A stretch of DNA of 53,279 bases from Pseudomonas fluorescens (GTDB lineage Bacteria > Pseudomonadota > Gammaproteobacteria > Pseudomonadales > Pseudomonadaceae): NCBI RefSeq assembly GCF_000968015.1, contig NZ_LACH01000023.1, positions 1 to 53,279 of the forward strand, in the 5' to 3' direction. This document shows positions 38,499-50,400 of the stretch, one piece after another (position 1 is the first letter of the stretch; each line of letters begins with the position of its first letter). Both the position numbers and the translations under genes were made by a program. The notes under the pieces are model-generated. The model was given only the letters and a program-made list of their open reading frames with translations, made no database searches and was not told the DNA's origin.

Positions 38499-39845
38499 GT
38501 GAATACATCCATATCCGGGATGAACGATGGCGCCGATTCGGTCCTGAAATCCGCCATCTCGAAAGTGAAACGCCATGTTCTGCCGCTGTTCGTGATCATG
38601 TTCATCGTCAACTACATCGACCGCGTGAACATCGGCTTCGTCCGCGCCCACATGGAACATGACCTGGGCATCGGCGCTGCCGCCTACGGCCTCGGCGCCG
38701 GTCTGTTCTTCATCGGTTACGCGCTGTTTGAAGTCCCCTCCAACATCCTCCTGCAAAAAGTCGGCGCGCGAATCTGGCTGACCCGCATCATGCTGACCTG
38801 GGGCCTGGTCGCCGCTTGCATGGCCTTCATCCAGAACGAAACCCACTTCTACATCCTGCGATTCCTGCTGGGCGTGGCCGAAGCAGGTTTCTTCCCCGGA
38901 GTGATTTATTACTTCACCCGCTGGTTGCCTGGCGTTGAACGCGGCAAGGCGATTGCCATCTTCCTCAGCGGTTCGGCGATTGCTTCACTGATCTCCGGCC
39001 CGCTGTCCGGGTTACTCCTGCAAATCAGCGGTTTCGGTATGCACGGCTGGCAGTGGATGTACTTCATTGAAGGGATGTTCTCAGTCGGGTTGTGCGTGTT
39101 CGTCTGGTTCTGGCTGGACTCCAAACCCCATGACGCCAAATGGCTGAGCCGCGACGAACAAGACGCGCTGGTCAAAGCCATCGACGACGAACAACTGGCC
39201 CGCGAAGCCGCGACGCCAATCAAACCGTCGCTGGGCACGTTGCTCAAGGATCGCCAGATCATCCTGTTCTGCCTGATCTATTTCTTCATCCAATTGACCA
39301 TCTACGCCGCGACCTTCTGGCTGCCGAGCATCATCAAGAAGATGGGCGACCTGAGCGACATTCAGGTCGGGTTGTTCAACTCGATTCCATGGTTGCTGTC
39401 GATCGTCGGCATGTACGCCTTCGCTTCGCTGTCGGCCAAATGGAAGCATCAACAAGCGTGGGTCGCCGCGGCCCTGCTGATCGCAGCAGCCGGGATGTTC
39501 ATGTCCACCACCGGTGGGCCGATCTTCGCCTTCGTTGCGATCTGCTTTGCTGCGCTGGGTTTCAAATCGGCGTCGTCGCTGTTCTGGCCGATTCCACAGG
39601 CCTATCTGGACGCACGGATCGCTGCCGGCGTGATCGCGCTGATCAACTCGGTGGGCAACCTCGGCGGCTTCGTCGCGCCGACCACGTTCGGCCTGCTGGA
39701 AGAGCGCACCGGTTCGATTCAGGGCGGGCTGTATGGCCTGGCCGCGACCTCGATCATTGCCGCAATCATCGTCTTCGCCGCACGCAACAAACCGAAATCC
39801 GCACCTGCTGCTGCACTGGCCAAACCAGCGCCCAATCACGCCTGA
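38499..39845 (+). CDS. MFS transporter, glucarate/galactarate (GudP-like)
   Basis: A 448-residue, 12-helix anion:cation symporter. [20 protein letters not shown] at the N-terminus and the [14 protein letters not shown] motif are typical of the sugar-acid group. I used the GTG at 38499 because GGAGA lies seven bases before it. It is followed 37 bases later by glucarate dehydratase and controlled by the divergent FCD regulator, so import of D-glucarate or galactarate is likely. Confidence 0.87.
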   Translation: MNTSISGMNDGADSVLKSAISKVKRHVLPLFVIMFIVNYIDRVNIGFVRAHMEHDLGIGAAAYGLGAGLFFIGYALFEVPSNILLQKVGARIWLTRIMLTWGLVAACMAFIQNETHFYILRFLLGVAEAGFFPGVIYYFTRWLPGVERGKAIAIFLSGSAIASLISGPLSGLLLQISGFGMHGWQWMYFIEGMFSVGLCVFVWFWLDSKPHDAKWLSRDEQDALVKAIDDEQLAREAATPIKPSLGTLLKDRQIILFCLIYFFIQLTIYAATFWLPSIIKKMGDLSDIQVGLFNSIPWLLSIVGMYAFASLSAKWKHQQAWVAAALLIAAAGMFMSTTGGPIFAFVAICFAALGFKSASSLFWPIPQAYLDARIAAGVIALINSVGNLGGFVAPTTFGLLEERTGSIQGGLYGLAATSIIAAIIVFAARNKPKSAPAAALAKPAPNHA

Positions 39846-39882
39846 ACACTCATGTAAGAGCACTGTTTTGAAGGACATGACA

Positions 39883-41226
39883 ATGAACACACAAGAAACC
39901 GCAAAAGCCCCGATCATCACCAGCATGCAGGTTGTTCCGGTGGCCGGCCACGACGGCATGTTGCTCAATCTGAGCGGCGCTCACGGGCCATTTTTCACCC
40001 GCAACATCGTGATCATCAAGGACAACGCCGGCCACACCGGCGTCGGTGAAGTACCGGGCGGCGAACGCATTCGCCAGACCCTTGAAGACGCTCGCTCATT
40101 AGTGGTTGGCAGCCCGATCGGCACGTATCAGAAGATCCTCAATCAAGTGCGCCAGACCTTCGCCGATCGCGATGCTGGCGGTCGTGGGTTACAGACGTTC
40201 GATTTGCGCATCACCATCCACGCCGTCACCGGCCTGGAAGCCGCCCTGCTCGACCTGCTCGGCCAGCACCTGGACGTGCCGGTCGCCGCCCTGCTCGGCG
40301 AAGGTCAGCAGCGCGACGAAGTGAAGATGCTGGGTTACCTGTTTTATGTCGGTGATCGCAACGAAACCGACCTGGCCTACCGCAGTGAGCCGGACGCCGA
40401 CAACGACTGGTTCCGCATACGTCACGAAAAAGCCATGACCGCCGACGCCGTGGTGCGTCTGGCCGAGGCCGCCCACGCCCGCTACGGTTTCAAGGACTTC
40501 AAACTCAAGGGCGGCGTGCTCAGTGGCGATGAAGAAATCGAAGCCGTCACCGCCCTGGCGGAACGCTTCCCCGATGCGCGCATCACCCTCGATCCGAACG
40601 GCGCGTGGTCACTCAAGGAAGCCATTCGCCTGTGCCGGGATCAGCATCACGTACTGGCTTACGCCGAAGACCCGTGCGGCGCGGAAAACGGTTATTCGGG
40701 CCGTGAAGTGATGGCTGAATTTCGTCGCGCCACGGGTTTGAAAACCGCCACCAATATGATCGCCACCGACTGGCGGGAAATGGGCCACGCGATCCAGTTG
40801 CAATCAGTGGACATTCCGCTGGCCGACCCGCACTTCTGGACCCTGCAGGGCTCGGTCCGCGTGGCGCAGATGTGCCATGAGTGGGGCCTGACCTGGGGTT
40901 CGCATTCCAACAACCACTTCGATATTTCCCTGGCGATGTTCACCCACGTCGCGGCCGCCGCGCCGGGTGACATCACCGCCATCGACACGCATTGGATCTG
41001 GCAGGACGGCCAGCGCCTGACCAAAGCGCCGCTGCAAATCGTCAGCGGCTGCGTACAGGTGCCGAAGAAACCAGGGCTGGGCGTCGAACTGGACATGGAT
41101 CAACTGGCCAAGGCTCATGAGTTGTACAAAGGCATGGGATTGGGCGCGCGGGATGACAGCGTGGCGATGCAGTTTCTGATTCCGGGATGGAAATTCGACA
41201 ACAAGCGGCCGTGTCTGGTGCGCTAA
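39883..41226 (+). CDS. gudD: Glucarate dehydratase
   Basis: An enolase-superfamily enzyme that dehydrates D-glucarate to 5-keto-4-deoxyglucarate. The 447 residues carry the K-x-K motif (K207, K209 in FKLKGG), DPNGAWSL and EDPCG metal-binding segments, and the catalytic His H341 in [13 protein letters not shown] precedes the ATG at 39883 with proper spacing. Following enzymes of the route (kdgD, araE-like) are not present here. BIME elements end the unit. Confidence 0.96.
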   Translation: MNTQETAKAPIITSMQVVPVAGHDGMLLNLSGAHGPFFTRNIVIIKDNAGHTGVGEVPGGERIRQTLEDARSLVVGSPIGTYQKILNQVRQTFADRDAGGRGLQTFDLRITIHAVTGLEAALLDLLGQHLDVPVAALLGEGQQRDEVKMLGYLFYVGDRNETDLAYRSEPDADNDWFRIRHEKAMTADAVVRLAEAAHARYGFKDFKLKGGVLSGDEEIEAVTALAERFPDARITLDPNGAWSLKEAIRLCRDQHHVLAYAEDPCGAENGYSGREVMAEFRRATGLKTATNMIATDWREMGHAIQLQSVDIPLADPHFWTLQGSVRVAQMCHEWGLTWGSHSNNHFDISLAMFTHVAAAAPGDITAIDTHWIWQDGQRLTKAPLQIVSGCVQVPKKPGLGVELDMDQLAKAHELYKGMGLGARDDSVAMQFLIPGWKFDNKRPCLVR

Positions 41227-41247
41227 TCAGCAGGAACACCGTAATCC

Positions 41248-41337
41248 TGTGGGAGCGAGCTTGCTCGCGATGAGGCCATAACATTCAACATCATCATTGA
41301 CTGTTACACCGCCATCGTGAGCAAGCTCGCTCCCACA
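41248..41337. repeat. REP pair (BIME) after gudD
   Basis: Inverted REP copies at 41248-41270 (GGGAGCGAGCTTGCTCGCG) and 41315-41337 (GAGCAAGCTCGCTCCC) flank a 44-base spacer, between the convergent gudD and ampR. Confidence 0.92.
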
Positions 41338-41350
41338 GGAGTCGCATTCT

Positions 41351-42229
41351 CTAATTCGTCTGGGCCGCTTGCAGCAGCCAGCCCTTGAACGCCGCCATCG
41401 CCGACGTTTCAGGGCGCGACTGCAAACGGGTCAGCCAGTAACTGCCGGTGGTGATCCCGATGGCGAACGGTTGCTCGATTGCACCCGCCGCCAGTTGCCG
41501 GGCGAACATCAGCGGCGGCGCCAATGCAACGCCCACCCCTTGCAGCGCCGCCTCCATCATTGCCAGCGACGAGTCGAAGACGATACTTCGGGGCGGCGCT
41601 GTGTGAGTCGAGAGGCCGGTAGCCTGAAACCATTCGGGCCACTCGTCCGTGCGATAAGAACGCAACAGCGTTTGCTGCAATAGGTCTATCGGTGTTTTCA
41701 GTTGCCGGGCAATATCGGGAACGCACAATACCGATAACGGCGCCTCGATCAACCTGACTGCTTCAATCCCGTGCCAGGCTCCCGCACCAAACCGAATCGC
41801 ATAATCCAACCCTTCAGCCGCCACATCCACGCGATTGTTGTTGGTCGACAGGCGCAAATCTATGAACGGATGTTTCGCCTGGAAGTCGGTCAACCGTGGC
41901 AACAACCAGCCTACCGCGAACGTCCCCACCGCGCCGACCGTCAATACCTCGCGAAAATGTCCGCCCTCAAATCGCTCAAGGGTGCGCGCAATACGGTCGA
42001 AAGACTCGCGCAACACCGGCAGCAGAGTTTCGCCCTCGCTCGTCAGCATCAGCCCACGGGGCAAGCGCTTGAACAGTGTCACGCCAAGTTGAGACTCCAG
42101 GCTCTTGACCTGATGGCTCACCGCCGCCTGTGTGACACACAACTCAACGGCCGCCCGGGTGAAACTCAAATGCCGGGCAGAGGCCTCGAAGGCGCGCAAT
42201 GCATTAAGCGGTAATTGAGGCCGGATCAT
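41351..42229 (-). CDS. ampR: LysR-type regulator AmpR
   Basis: AmpR controls ampC beta-lactamase in response to peptidoglycan fragments: anhydro-muropeptides activate and UDP-MurNAc-pentapeptide represses. The 292 residues begin MIRPQLPLNALRAFEASARH and share long stretches with P. aeruginosa AmpR as I recall it (ELCVTQAAVSHQVKSLE, LTVGAVGTFAVGWLLPRL, IVFDSSLAMMEAALQGVGVA). The ATG at 42229 has GGAG five bases upstream. It is divergent from ampC, the standard layout. Confidence 0.95.
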   Translation of the reverse strand: MIRPQLPLNALRAFEASARHLSFTRAAVELCVTQAAVSHQVKSLESQLGVTLFKRLPRGLMLTSEGETLLPVLRESFDRIARTLERFEGGHFREVLTVGAVGTFAVGWLLPRLTDFQAKHPFIDLRLSTNNNRVDVAAEGLDYAIRFGAGAWHGIEAVRLIEAPLSVLCVPDIARQLKTPIDLLQQTLLRSYRTDEWPEWFQATGLSTHTAPPRSIVFDSSLAMMEAALQGVGVALAPPLMFARQLAAGAIEQPFAIGITTGSYWLTRLQSRPETSAMAAFKGWLLQAAQTN

Positions 42230-42350
42230 GCCCACTCCAAAATTTTTCTAATGGCTCGTCCGAAATATCATCGGTTGTCGAACCTCGGCAGACTGCATAG
42301 ATTTGGCTCGCCCATCAGCAACCCGGATTGAAAAGCCGCTCGGAGTGTAG

Positions 42351-43532
<1,182 letters not shown>

Positions 43533-43541
43533 CCTGGTACC

Positions 43542-43630
43542 TGTGGGAGCGAGCTTGCTCGCGATGGCGGCTTGGCAGTCACATTGTTGTTGAATGTGCA
43601 GATGCCATCGCGAGCAAGCTCGCTCCCACA
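43542..43630. repeat. REP pair (BIME) after ampC
   Basis: Inverted copies of the REP core at 43542-43568 and 43603-43630 (GGGAGCGAGCTTGCTCGCG and its complement), directly past the ampC stop. Confidence 0.93.
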
Positions 43631-43649
43631 GGGTTTGGCAGTGACAAAC

Positions 43650-43683
43650 AAAATGGGCGACCCCTTGAGGTCGCCCATTTTCG
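43650..43683. terminator. Terminator, left copy of a duplicated hairpin
   Basis: AAAATGGGCGACC and GGTCGCCCATTTT pair around CCTTGA. Surrounding sequence from 43642 to 43687 is nearly the same as at 46053-46096. Confidence 0.85.
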
Positions 43684-43787
43684 TTAACCCGTAGCCATTG
43701 ACCAAAATAGACTTATATGTCCACTATAGACAAATAGATCCATATCGCTCGCAGACAACACCCCCCTTGTGAAACAGGAGATCCATC

Positions 43788-44561
43788 ATGATAAAAACAA
43801 TGTGCCTGGGCTTTGCATTGGCATTGTGTGTCTCGAGTGCAATGGCGGAGAACAAACCTCTGCGCATCGGCATCGAAGCCGCCTATCCGCCGTTCGCCTT
43901 CAAGACGTCTGACGGCAGTATCGGCGGGTTCGACTACGACATCGGCAATGCGCTGTGCGCGCAAATGCAGACCAAGTGCGTTTGGGTCGAGCAGGAGTTC
44001 GATGGCCTGATCCCGTCGTTGAAAGTGCACAAGATCGATGCGGTGATTTCCTCGATGCTGATCACCGAGGAGCGCAAGCGTTCGGTCACCTTCACCGAAA
44101 AATATTATTCGAGCCCGGCCAGGCTGGTGATGAAGGCCGGCAACCACGTCGATGATGATTTCAAACAGCTCAAGGGCAAGCGCATTGGGGTGCAGCGCGG
44201 TACGTCTCAGGATCGCTACGCCACGGACAAGCTGCAACCGCTGGGCACCGAGATTGTTCGCTACGGTTCCCAGTCGGAAATCTACCTGGACATGCAGTCC
44301 GACCGGCTCGACGGCACCATCGCTAACGCAGCGCCGCTGCAAGAGGGTTTCCTGAAGACACCGCAAGGCCAAGGCTTCGCTTTCGTCGGACCGGAGCTGC
44401 GCAACAAGGAGTACTTTGGCGAAGGCACCGGTATTGCGGTGAGCAAGGGCAACACTGAACTGGCCCAGCGCTTCAATACCGCGATCAAAGCCCTGCGCGC
44501 CGACGGTACTTACCAGCATGTCGAGAAGAAGTACTTCGACTACAACATCTATGGCGATTGA
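43788..44561 (+). CDS. Amino-acid ABC transporter substrate-binding protein
   Basis: A 257-residue periplasmic SBP_bac_3 protein. The signal peptide is cleaved after AMA (E21). Lobe motifs of the HisJ/ArgT group are present: RIGIEAAYPPFAFKTSDG, GFDYDIGNALCAQM, the substrate-contacting QEFDGLIPSLK and IGVQRGTSQDRY. A basic amino acid or opine is a likely ligand. No permease or ATPase gene is linked, so it would borrow another transporter. A D-aminoacylase gene follows 25 bases later, so it may capture N-acyl-D-amino acids or their products. Confidence 0.9.
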   Translation: MIKTMCLGFALALCVSSAMAENKPLRIGIEAAYPPFAFKTSDGSIGGFDYDIGNALCAQMQTKCVWVEQEFDGLIPSLKVHKIDAVISSMLITEERKRSVTFTEKYYSSPARLVMKAGNHVDDDFKQLKGKRIGVQRGTSQDRYATDKLQPLGTEIVRYGSQSEIYLDMQSDRLDGTIANAAPLQEGFLKTPQGQGFAFVGPELRNKEYFGEGTGIAVSKGNTELAQRFNTAIKALRADGTYQHVEKKYFDYNIYGD

Positions 44562-44586
44562 GTCCCGGTTCGCTGGAGCACCTTGA

Positions 44587-46020
44587 ATGACAGTCATCGA
44601 CACCCTGATCCGCAACGCCACGCTCATCGATGGGAGCGGCACGCCGCCCTTTGTCGCCGATGTCGCGGTGGTGGATGGCAGGATCCACGCGATTGGCAGT
44701 TTTCCTGATCTGGACGCCCTGGACGTGGTTGACGGCCAGGGCAAAGTTCTCTGCCCGGGCTTCATCGATGTCCATACCCATGATGATCTGGCGCTGCTCA
44801 AGCAGCCGGCCATGTTGCCGAAAATCTGTCAGGGCGTGACCACCGTGATCGTCGGGAACTGCGGCATCAGTGCAGCCGGCGTGCGGCTTCGCGGCGAGCC
44901 GCCGGACCCGATGAACCTCCTCGGCGAGGCCGCGGACTTCAAATACCCGAGTTTCTCTGCCTATGCGGTAGCTATCGAAGATGTTCAACCGGCAGTAAAC
45001 GTCGCGGCGCTGGTGGGGCATACCGCATTGCGCGCCAACCATATGGAACAGTTCGACCGCCCGGCGACGCTCCACGAGCTCGAAGCCATGCGCGAAGATC
45101 TCAAGGCTGCGCTGGAACAAGGCGCTTTGGGCTTGAGCTCCGGACTCGCCTACCGCAATGCCCTGCAAGCACCCACGACTGAAGTCGATTTCCTGGCGGC
45201 CACCTTGCAGGACGCCGGCGGAATCTACGTGAGTCATATCCGCTCCGAAGATGACGAAATTATCGAGGCCATCGACGAAGCCATCGACATTGGTCGCAAC
45301 GCCAGCGTGCCGGTCATCATCTCTCACCTCAAATGCGCCGGGCGCGGAAACTGGGGACGTAGCGAGGCGATTATCGGCCAGATCGAAAAAGCCCGGCAGC
45401 AACATCCGGTGGGCTGTGATTGCTATCCCTATGCTGCCAGCTCGACTACCATCGATCCGCGCATCGTCGACGAAGGCTTCAAGATCCAGATCACCTGGTC
45501 TTCGCCCCACCCCGAGATGGCCGGGAAAAACCTCAAGGACATCGCCTCGCTCTGGGGTCTTTCACAGGTCGACGCCGCGCAACGGCTGGAGCCGGGTGGT
45601 GCGATTTATCACGAGATGGACGAGGCCGATGTATTGCGCATCCTGGCTTATCCGCAAACCATGATCGGCTCCGACGGCTTGCCCAACGACCCGCGTCCGC
45701 ACCCCAGACTGTGGGGCACGTTTCCTCGGGTACTCGGCCATTACAGTCGGGATCAGGGACTGTTCCCGCTGGAAGAAGCCGTGCGCAAAATGACCGGCCT
45801 GCCTGCCGAACGTTTTGGCCTGCGCGATCGCGGTCGACTCAGCGTGGGGGCCTGTGCCGACCTTGTATTGTTCGACGCCGGCGATATTCGCGACTGCGCC
45901 ACGTACGAACATCCGACACTGCCACCTCAAGGCATTGAGGCCGTTTGGGTCAACGGTGTGTTGTCTTACAGTCAGGGCAAAAGCACCGAGGCGCGCAACG
46001 GACAGTTTATTCGTCGCTAA
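44587..46020 (+). CDS. D-aminoacylase (N-acyl-D-amino-acid deacylase)
   Basis: A 477-residue amidohydrolase-superfamily enzyme. Metal-site motifs are HTHD (H63, H65), the VGNCGIS cysteine, YVSHIRSE, IISHLKC and GSDGLPND. This set, together with the DAN-type length, indicates N-acyl-D-amino-acid deacylase, a cytoplasmic enzyme freeing D-amino acids. It probably shares a transcript with the substrate-binding gene upstream. A related prolidase or dihydropyrimidinase role is less likely. Its proximity to ampC suggests, without proof, a peptidoglycan or D-amino-acid theme. Confidence 0.9.
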   Translation: MTVIDTLIRNATLIDGSGTPPFVADVAVVDGRIHAIGSFPDLDALDVVDGQGKVLCPGFIDVHTHDDLALLKQPAMLPKICQGVTTVIVGNCGISAAGVRLRGEPPDPMNLLGEAADFKYPSFSAYAVAIEDVQPAVNVAALVGHTALRANHMEQFDRPATLHELEAMREDLKAALEQGALGLSSGLAYRNALQAPTTEVDFLAATLQDAGGIYVSHIRSEDDEIIEAIDEAIDIGRNASVPVIISHLKCAGRGNWGRSEAIIGQIEKARQQHPVGCDCYPYAASSTTIDPRIVDEGFKIQITWSSPHPEMAGKNLKDIASLWGLSQVDAAQRLEPGGAIYHEMDEADVLRILAYPQTMIGSDGLPNDPRPHPRLWGTFPRVLGHYSRDQGLFPLEEAVRKMTGLPAERFGLRDRGRLSVGACADLVLFDAGDIRDCATYEHPTLPPQGIEAVWVNGVLSYSQGKSTEARNGQFIRR

Positions 46021-46055
46021 CCCTGCATGGGGCGCGTCGGCTAGTGTGGCGGCAA

Positions 46056-46090
46056 ACAAAATGGGCGACCCCTTTGAGGTCGCCCATTGT
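46056..46090. terminator. Terminator, right copy of the duplicated hairpin
   Basis: AAAATGGGCGACC and GGTCGCCCATTGT form the same hairpin as after ampC, with one extra T in the loop and one arm change. It serves the D-aminoacylase gene and the convergent DUF6124 gene. Confidence 0.85.
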
Positions 46091-46105
46091 CGTTACCGCG
46101 TCAGC

Positions 46106-46474
46106 TCAATGCCGAGTCGCCGGCTGAGCGTCAGGTGCATCGCTTCTCGGATCAAGATTTTCCCGTGCCTGATTCACCAACAACTCAGTGACCGCCGCCA
46201 ATTGCTGAATCGACAGCAGCACCTTGCGGTTCGAGCCTTCCAGTTTCCCGGCAAAATTCGCAATCAGGACATTCAGGGAGGCAAGGTTTTCGCAGGCCTG
46301 ATTCAGCAGGGTCAGCGTGTCGACACCGGGGGCAACAGTGAAAATCTGCTGGCTCGTGGCGGTACGCCCGGGGCTTCGGGTGACTGCGCCTTTTGCGGTT
46401 TCACAGGGCTTCGCGGGATCGGGATGATCGGCGCAGGTTAGGGTTTGCGGTTGATGCTTGTTGAGCTTTTTCAC
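46106..46474 (-). CDS. DUF6124-like protein
   Basis: A 122-residue protein whose conserved half reads IFTVAPGVDTLTLLNQACEN, then FAGKLEGSNRKVLLSIQQLA and ELLVNQARENLDP. This agrees with the DUF6124 family of Pseudomonas as I remember it. I placed the start at GTG 46474 (KKLNKHQPQ) because AAGGAG lies eight bases ahead; longer upstream starts would cover that site. Cytoplasmic, function unknown. Many fluorescens genomes carry several copies. Confidence 0.72.
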   Translation of the reverse strand: MKKLNKHQPQTLTCADHPDPAKPCETAKGAVTRSPGRTATSQQIFTVAPGVDTLTLLNQACENLASLNVLIANFAGKLEGSNRKVLLSIQQLAAVTELLVNQARENLDPRSDAPDAQPATRH

Positions 46475-46831
46475 AGACGAGGCTCCTTGTAGTGTCATTG
46501 GTGTTTTCGTCCCTGGATCCCTCAATGTCGCGGATTCCCACGCCCGACCGCGATTTTGCGGTGGCTGACGAAGGCTAGCGGTGCTCTCTGACAGAAACCA
46601 GTTCATCAAGACCGACAGAACTTGCAGGAAACTTCCGAGACCTGAACATCTCGTCCTAGGACGCCCCAATTTCCGTAGCAGCTGTCGGATGTTGATTTCA
46701 ATGTGTAGCCATTACATCGCTGCCCAAACCGCGTACGATCGCGCCCTTTTTAATCCACCCCGCCACGCATCCGCCCCCCAAACCGCTTTTGGCTCAGGGA
46801 CTATGCTGAATCAGGGCATGAGGGCTGATCG
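46475..46831. other. Intergenic region before the two-component system
   Basis: A 357-base region between the divergent DUF6124 and response-regulator genes. No credible gene is seen. It should hold promoters for both and, by analogy with bvgAS/evgAS, binding sites for the regulator; I could not define a repeat that would be such a site. Confidence 0.4.
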
Positions 46832-47455
46832 ATGAGAGTGCTGTTGGTCGATGATCACGCGGTGGTGCGCATGGCGATCGGGATGATTCTGGCCCGTGAG
46901 GGCCATGAGATTGTCGGCGAGTGCGACAACGGCGTGGACGCCCTCAGCCAGGCGTTCGAGCTCAAGCCCGATGCCATCGTGCTCGACCTCGACATTCCGC
47001 AGCTCGATGGCATGGCCGTCATCGACCGATTGCGCATCGGTGGCAGTCCGGCTCGGGTGCTGGTGCACACGGGGTTGAAAAGCCAGGCCTATGCGGCGCA
47101 ATGCCTGCGCGCCGGTGCGTCGGCCTTTCTGTCGAAAATCGACGACCCGGTGGAAATCGTCACCGCCCTCAAAGCCGTCGCCAGCGGCAAGACCTGGTTT
47201 CCCGTGAGCACGTTCGACTCGGTGCGTAAAAGCGATTTCGCCCAGAACGATGCGCAGTTGCTGAGCGCCATCACCCGGCGTGAACTCAAGGTGCTGCACG
47301 GTCTGGCGCTGGGCAAAAGCAACAAACAAATCGCCGACGACATGCTGCTGAGCAACAAAACGGTCAGCACCTATAAAACCCGCCTGATGCAAAAGCTCAA
47401 TGCGTCCACGCTGCTGGAACTGATCGAGTTCGCCAAGCGTAACGACCTGGTCTGA
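46832..47455 (+). CDS. NarL/FixJ-family response regulator (BvgA/EvgA type)
   Basis: A 207-residue regulator. The receiver domain (1-120) has the acidic pair D7-D8, phosphoacceptor D52 in IVLDLDIPQLDG, and K in AFLSKIDD. The C-terminal LuxR-type helix-turn-helix spans about 145-205 (TRRELKVLHGLALGKSNKQI, then LLSNKTVSTYKTRLMQKL). The D-x-D-I-P wording is that of EvgA and BvgA. GAGGG precedes the ATG. The sensor gene starts four bases after its stop codon, a tight operon. Confidence 0.94.
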   Translation: MRVLLVDDHAVVRMAIGMILAREGHEIVGECDNGVDALSQAFELKPDAIVLDLDIPQLDGMAVIDRLRIGGSPARVLVHTGLKSQAYAAQCLRAGASAFLSKIDDPVEIVTALKAVASGKTWFPVSTFDSVRKSDFAQNDAQLLSAITRRELKVLHGLALGKSNKQIADDMLLSNKTVSTYKTRLMQKLNASTLLELIEFAKRNDLV

Positions 47456-47458
47456 ATC

Positions 47459-50400
47459 ATGACTGCGATCTGTCGAGTTCTGTTGGGCGTGCTGATGCTG
47501 CTCTCCTTCCACGTCTGGGCCGAACCGCTTTCGTTGCTCAGTCGCGCAGCCGATAGCAGTGTGGTGTTGACGCTCACTACCGCGCAGCGCCAATGGCTGG
47601 CGCAAAAGGCTGTGCTGCGCGTCGGCGTGTACTTGCCCGACCGGCCACCGCTGGACATGACCGCCAATCAACAGGACTACGAAGGCCTGTCCGCCGATTA
47701 CCTTGATGTGCTGGCGCGAGGTTTGGGCGTGCGCCTGCAGATCACCGGTTACGCCAGCCAGGAACAGGCCCTGGCGGCTCTGCAGCAGGACGAAGTCGAT
47801 CTGGTTCCGCGGATCAATCACCTGAAACCGAAGTTTGCCGATCTGCTGCTGAGTGCGCCGTATGCCTACGATCAGGCGGTGTTGATCAGCAAATTCGGCA
47901 CCCATTGGCCCAACGATCAACCGCCGGCCGGCACTACGGTGCTGTTCGATCCCGACTGGATAGCGCAGGAGCGTGTGGCGGCACTGTTTCCCCGGATGCA
48001 GGTGGAGTCCGTGCATTCCACCCAACAAGGCCTTGGCCTGGTCGCCTATGGCGAAGGCATGGTGCTGCTAACTGATGCGATTTCCGCTCAGTACCTGGTG
48101 GAACGCAGTTATCAGCAGAGCCTGAAACAGACGATCCAGCGCGATTCCGAGGGGCAGGGGTTCAGCTTCGCGGTGCAACGTCAGGACAGTCAGTTGCGGA
48201 CCCTGCTCAACGGCGCCCTGTCGAACATTTCGCCCCAGGAACGCAGCGTGATTGCCCGACGCTGGGGCATCGGTGCCAATCCGAAACTGGGTTACAGCCG
48301 CCTGCAACTGACCGCGGCCGAGCAGCAATGGATCAAGGATCATCCCCGCATCGACGTACTGGCCAGCGACCTGTACTCGCCCTTCAGTTTTTTCAACGCC
48401 GACGATCAACTGCGTGGCATGGCAGCCGATTTGCTGGAGCTGATCAACGACCGCACCGGCCTGGTATTCCAGCCGGGCAGAATCACATCCATCGACGCCA
48501 TGGTCAGCCGTGCGCAACGTGACCCGGTCAGCCTGATCGGCGCGCTGACTTACAGCGAGCGCCGCGAAACCAGCCTGGTGTTCTCCCGTCCCTATGTGGT
48601 CAACCCCTTTGTGCTGGTCACCCGAACCCAGACTGAACATACGGGCCTCACCGGTCTGAAAGGCCTGCGCGTGGCGATTATCAAGGGCTCCGCCGCCGCC
48701 AACTGGCTGGAGCGTGAGTGGCCGGACATTCAACAGGTGGAAGTCGATGCGCCCATCGAGACCTATGAATTGCTCGCCGAGGGGCGGGTCGACGGGGTCA
48801 TCCAGCCGCAAATGGGCGCCGCTTACCTGATCGACCGCTTTTTTCGCGGTCGCTTGCAAATCGATTCAGTGATCGGTGCCCAGCCTGCGCTGATCGGCTT
48901 CGCCACCGGGCACCAGAACGCCGAACTGATCTCGATCCTCAACAAGGCCCTGCTCGACATCCCGCCCGACAAGTTCAGCAGCCTGGCCAATCGCTGGCAA
49001 AACCCGCAGGAGAGCGAGGGCGGCTGGAACGCCTACAAAAGCTGGTTCTACAAAGCGGTGCTGGGGTTGTTGGGGGTGGTGCTGGCGATTCTGGCCTGGA
49101 ACCTGGGCTTGCGCCGGCAGATCGCCGAACGCCAAAAAGCGCAAAAAGCCTTGAACGACCAACTGGTGTTCATGAAGGTGCTGGTGGACGGCACACCGCA
49201 CCCGATCTATGTGCGTGATCGCCAAGGTCTGCTGCTGACGTGCAATCGCGCGTATCTGCAAGTGATGGAAATCAAACTTGATCAGGTGCAGGGCAAAGGC
49301 TTGATCGAGGCGAACATCCTCGCCCCCGAAGACGCCTACCGCTACAAGCGAATTCATCAGGCAACCCTTGCCAGCGGCGAGCCGTCCTTTGACAACTTCG
49401 CCATGACCGTCAACGGCAAGACGTATCACATTTACCACTGGGCCCTGCCCTATCGCGATTCCGACGGCACCATGACCGGCGTCATCGGCGGCTGGATCGA
49501 TCTCACCGAACAACAGCATTTGCAGCACGCCCTGCATCAGGCCAAGGATCTGGCCGAAGCAGCCAATCGCGGCAAAAGCCATTTCCTGGCGGTGATGAGC
49601 CACGAAATCCGCACGCCCATGAGTGCCTTGATCGGCGTGCTGGAATTGATGCATGACAAACGTCCTGACGCGGAACTGATCGACATAGCGCAGAAGTCGG
49701 CCGGCGGCATGATGGAGCTGATCGGCGAGATTCTCGACCTGTCGAAAATCGAGTCCGGCCAGTTCGAATTGCGTACCGGCACCTGCCATCCCGAGCAGTT
49801 GGTCAACACCGTGATCCAGAGTTTCGCCAGCCTCGCCCGGCAGAAAAACGTGGCGCTGGCATTCGTGCCGCACGGGACCGACTGCGCAGTGGAAATGGAT
49901 TCCCTGCGGTTCCGGCAGATTGTCTCGAACCTGATCAGCAACGCGATCAAGTTCACCCCCAAGGGCACCGTCACCGTTGAGCTGACGCTTGAGCCTGATG
50001 ACGATCTCGCCCATCTGCGCCTGGAGGTATTGGACACTGGCATCGGCATGGACGAGCAGCAACGCCAGCGGCTGTTTCAACCCTACACGCAGTTCGATTC
50101 CAGCGATACCGAGTTGCAGGCAGGCAGCGGTCTGGGCCTGGCGATCTGTCAGCAATTGACGCAATTGATGGGCGGGCGACTGACCTGCGTCAGCGAGCCG
50201 GGACGAGGCTCGTGTTTCACCCTGGAGCTGGACGTTGCAACGGTTGCGGGCGACGAAGCGCTGCCCTCGGTCGATGCCGGGCACCTTGCGCCGCTGCCTG
50301 CGCGCAACATCCTGATCGTCGAGGATCACGAGTTCAATCGCGTGGTATTGCAGCGCCAACTCGAGGCCTTGGGCATGCGCGTGACCTGTGCCGACAATGG

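Noticed and set aside
45420..45938. Plus-strand frame of 172 residues inside the D-aminoacylase gene
   Set aside because: A different frame within a well-supported enzyme, with no ribosome site and Arg/Pro-rich shadow composition.
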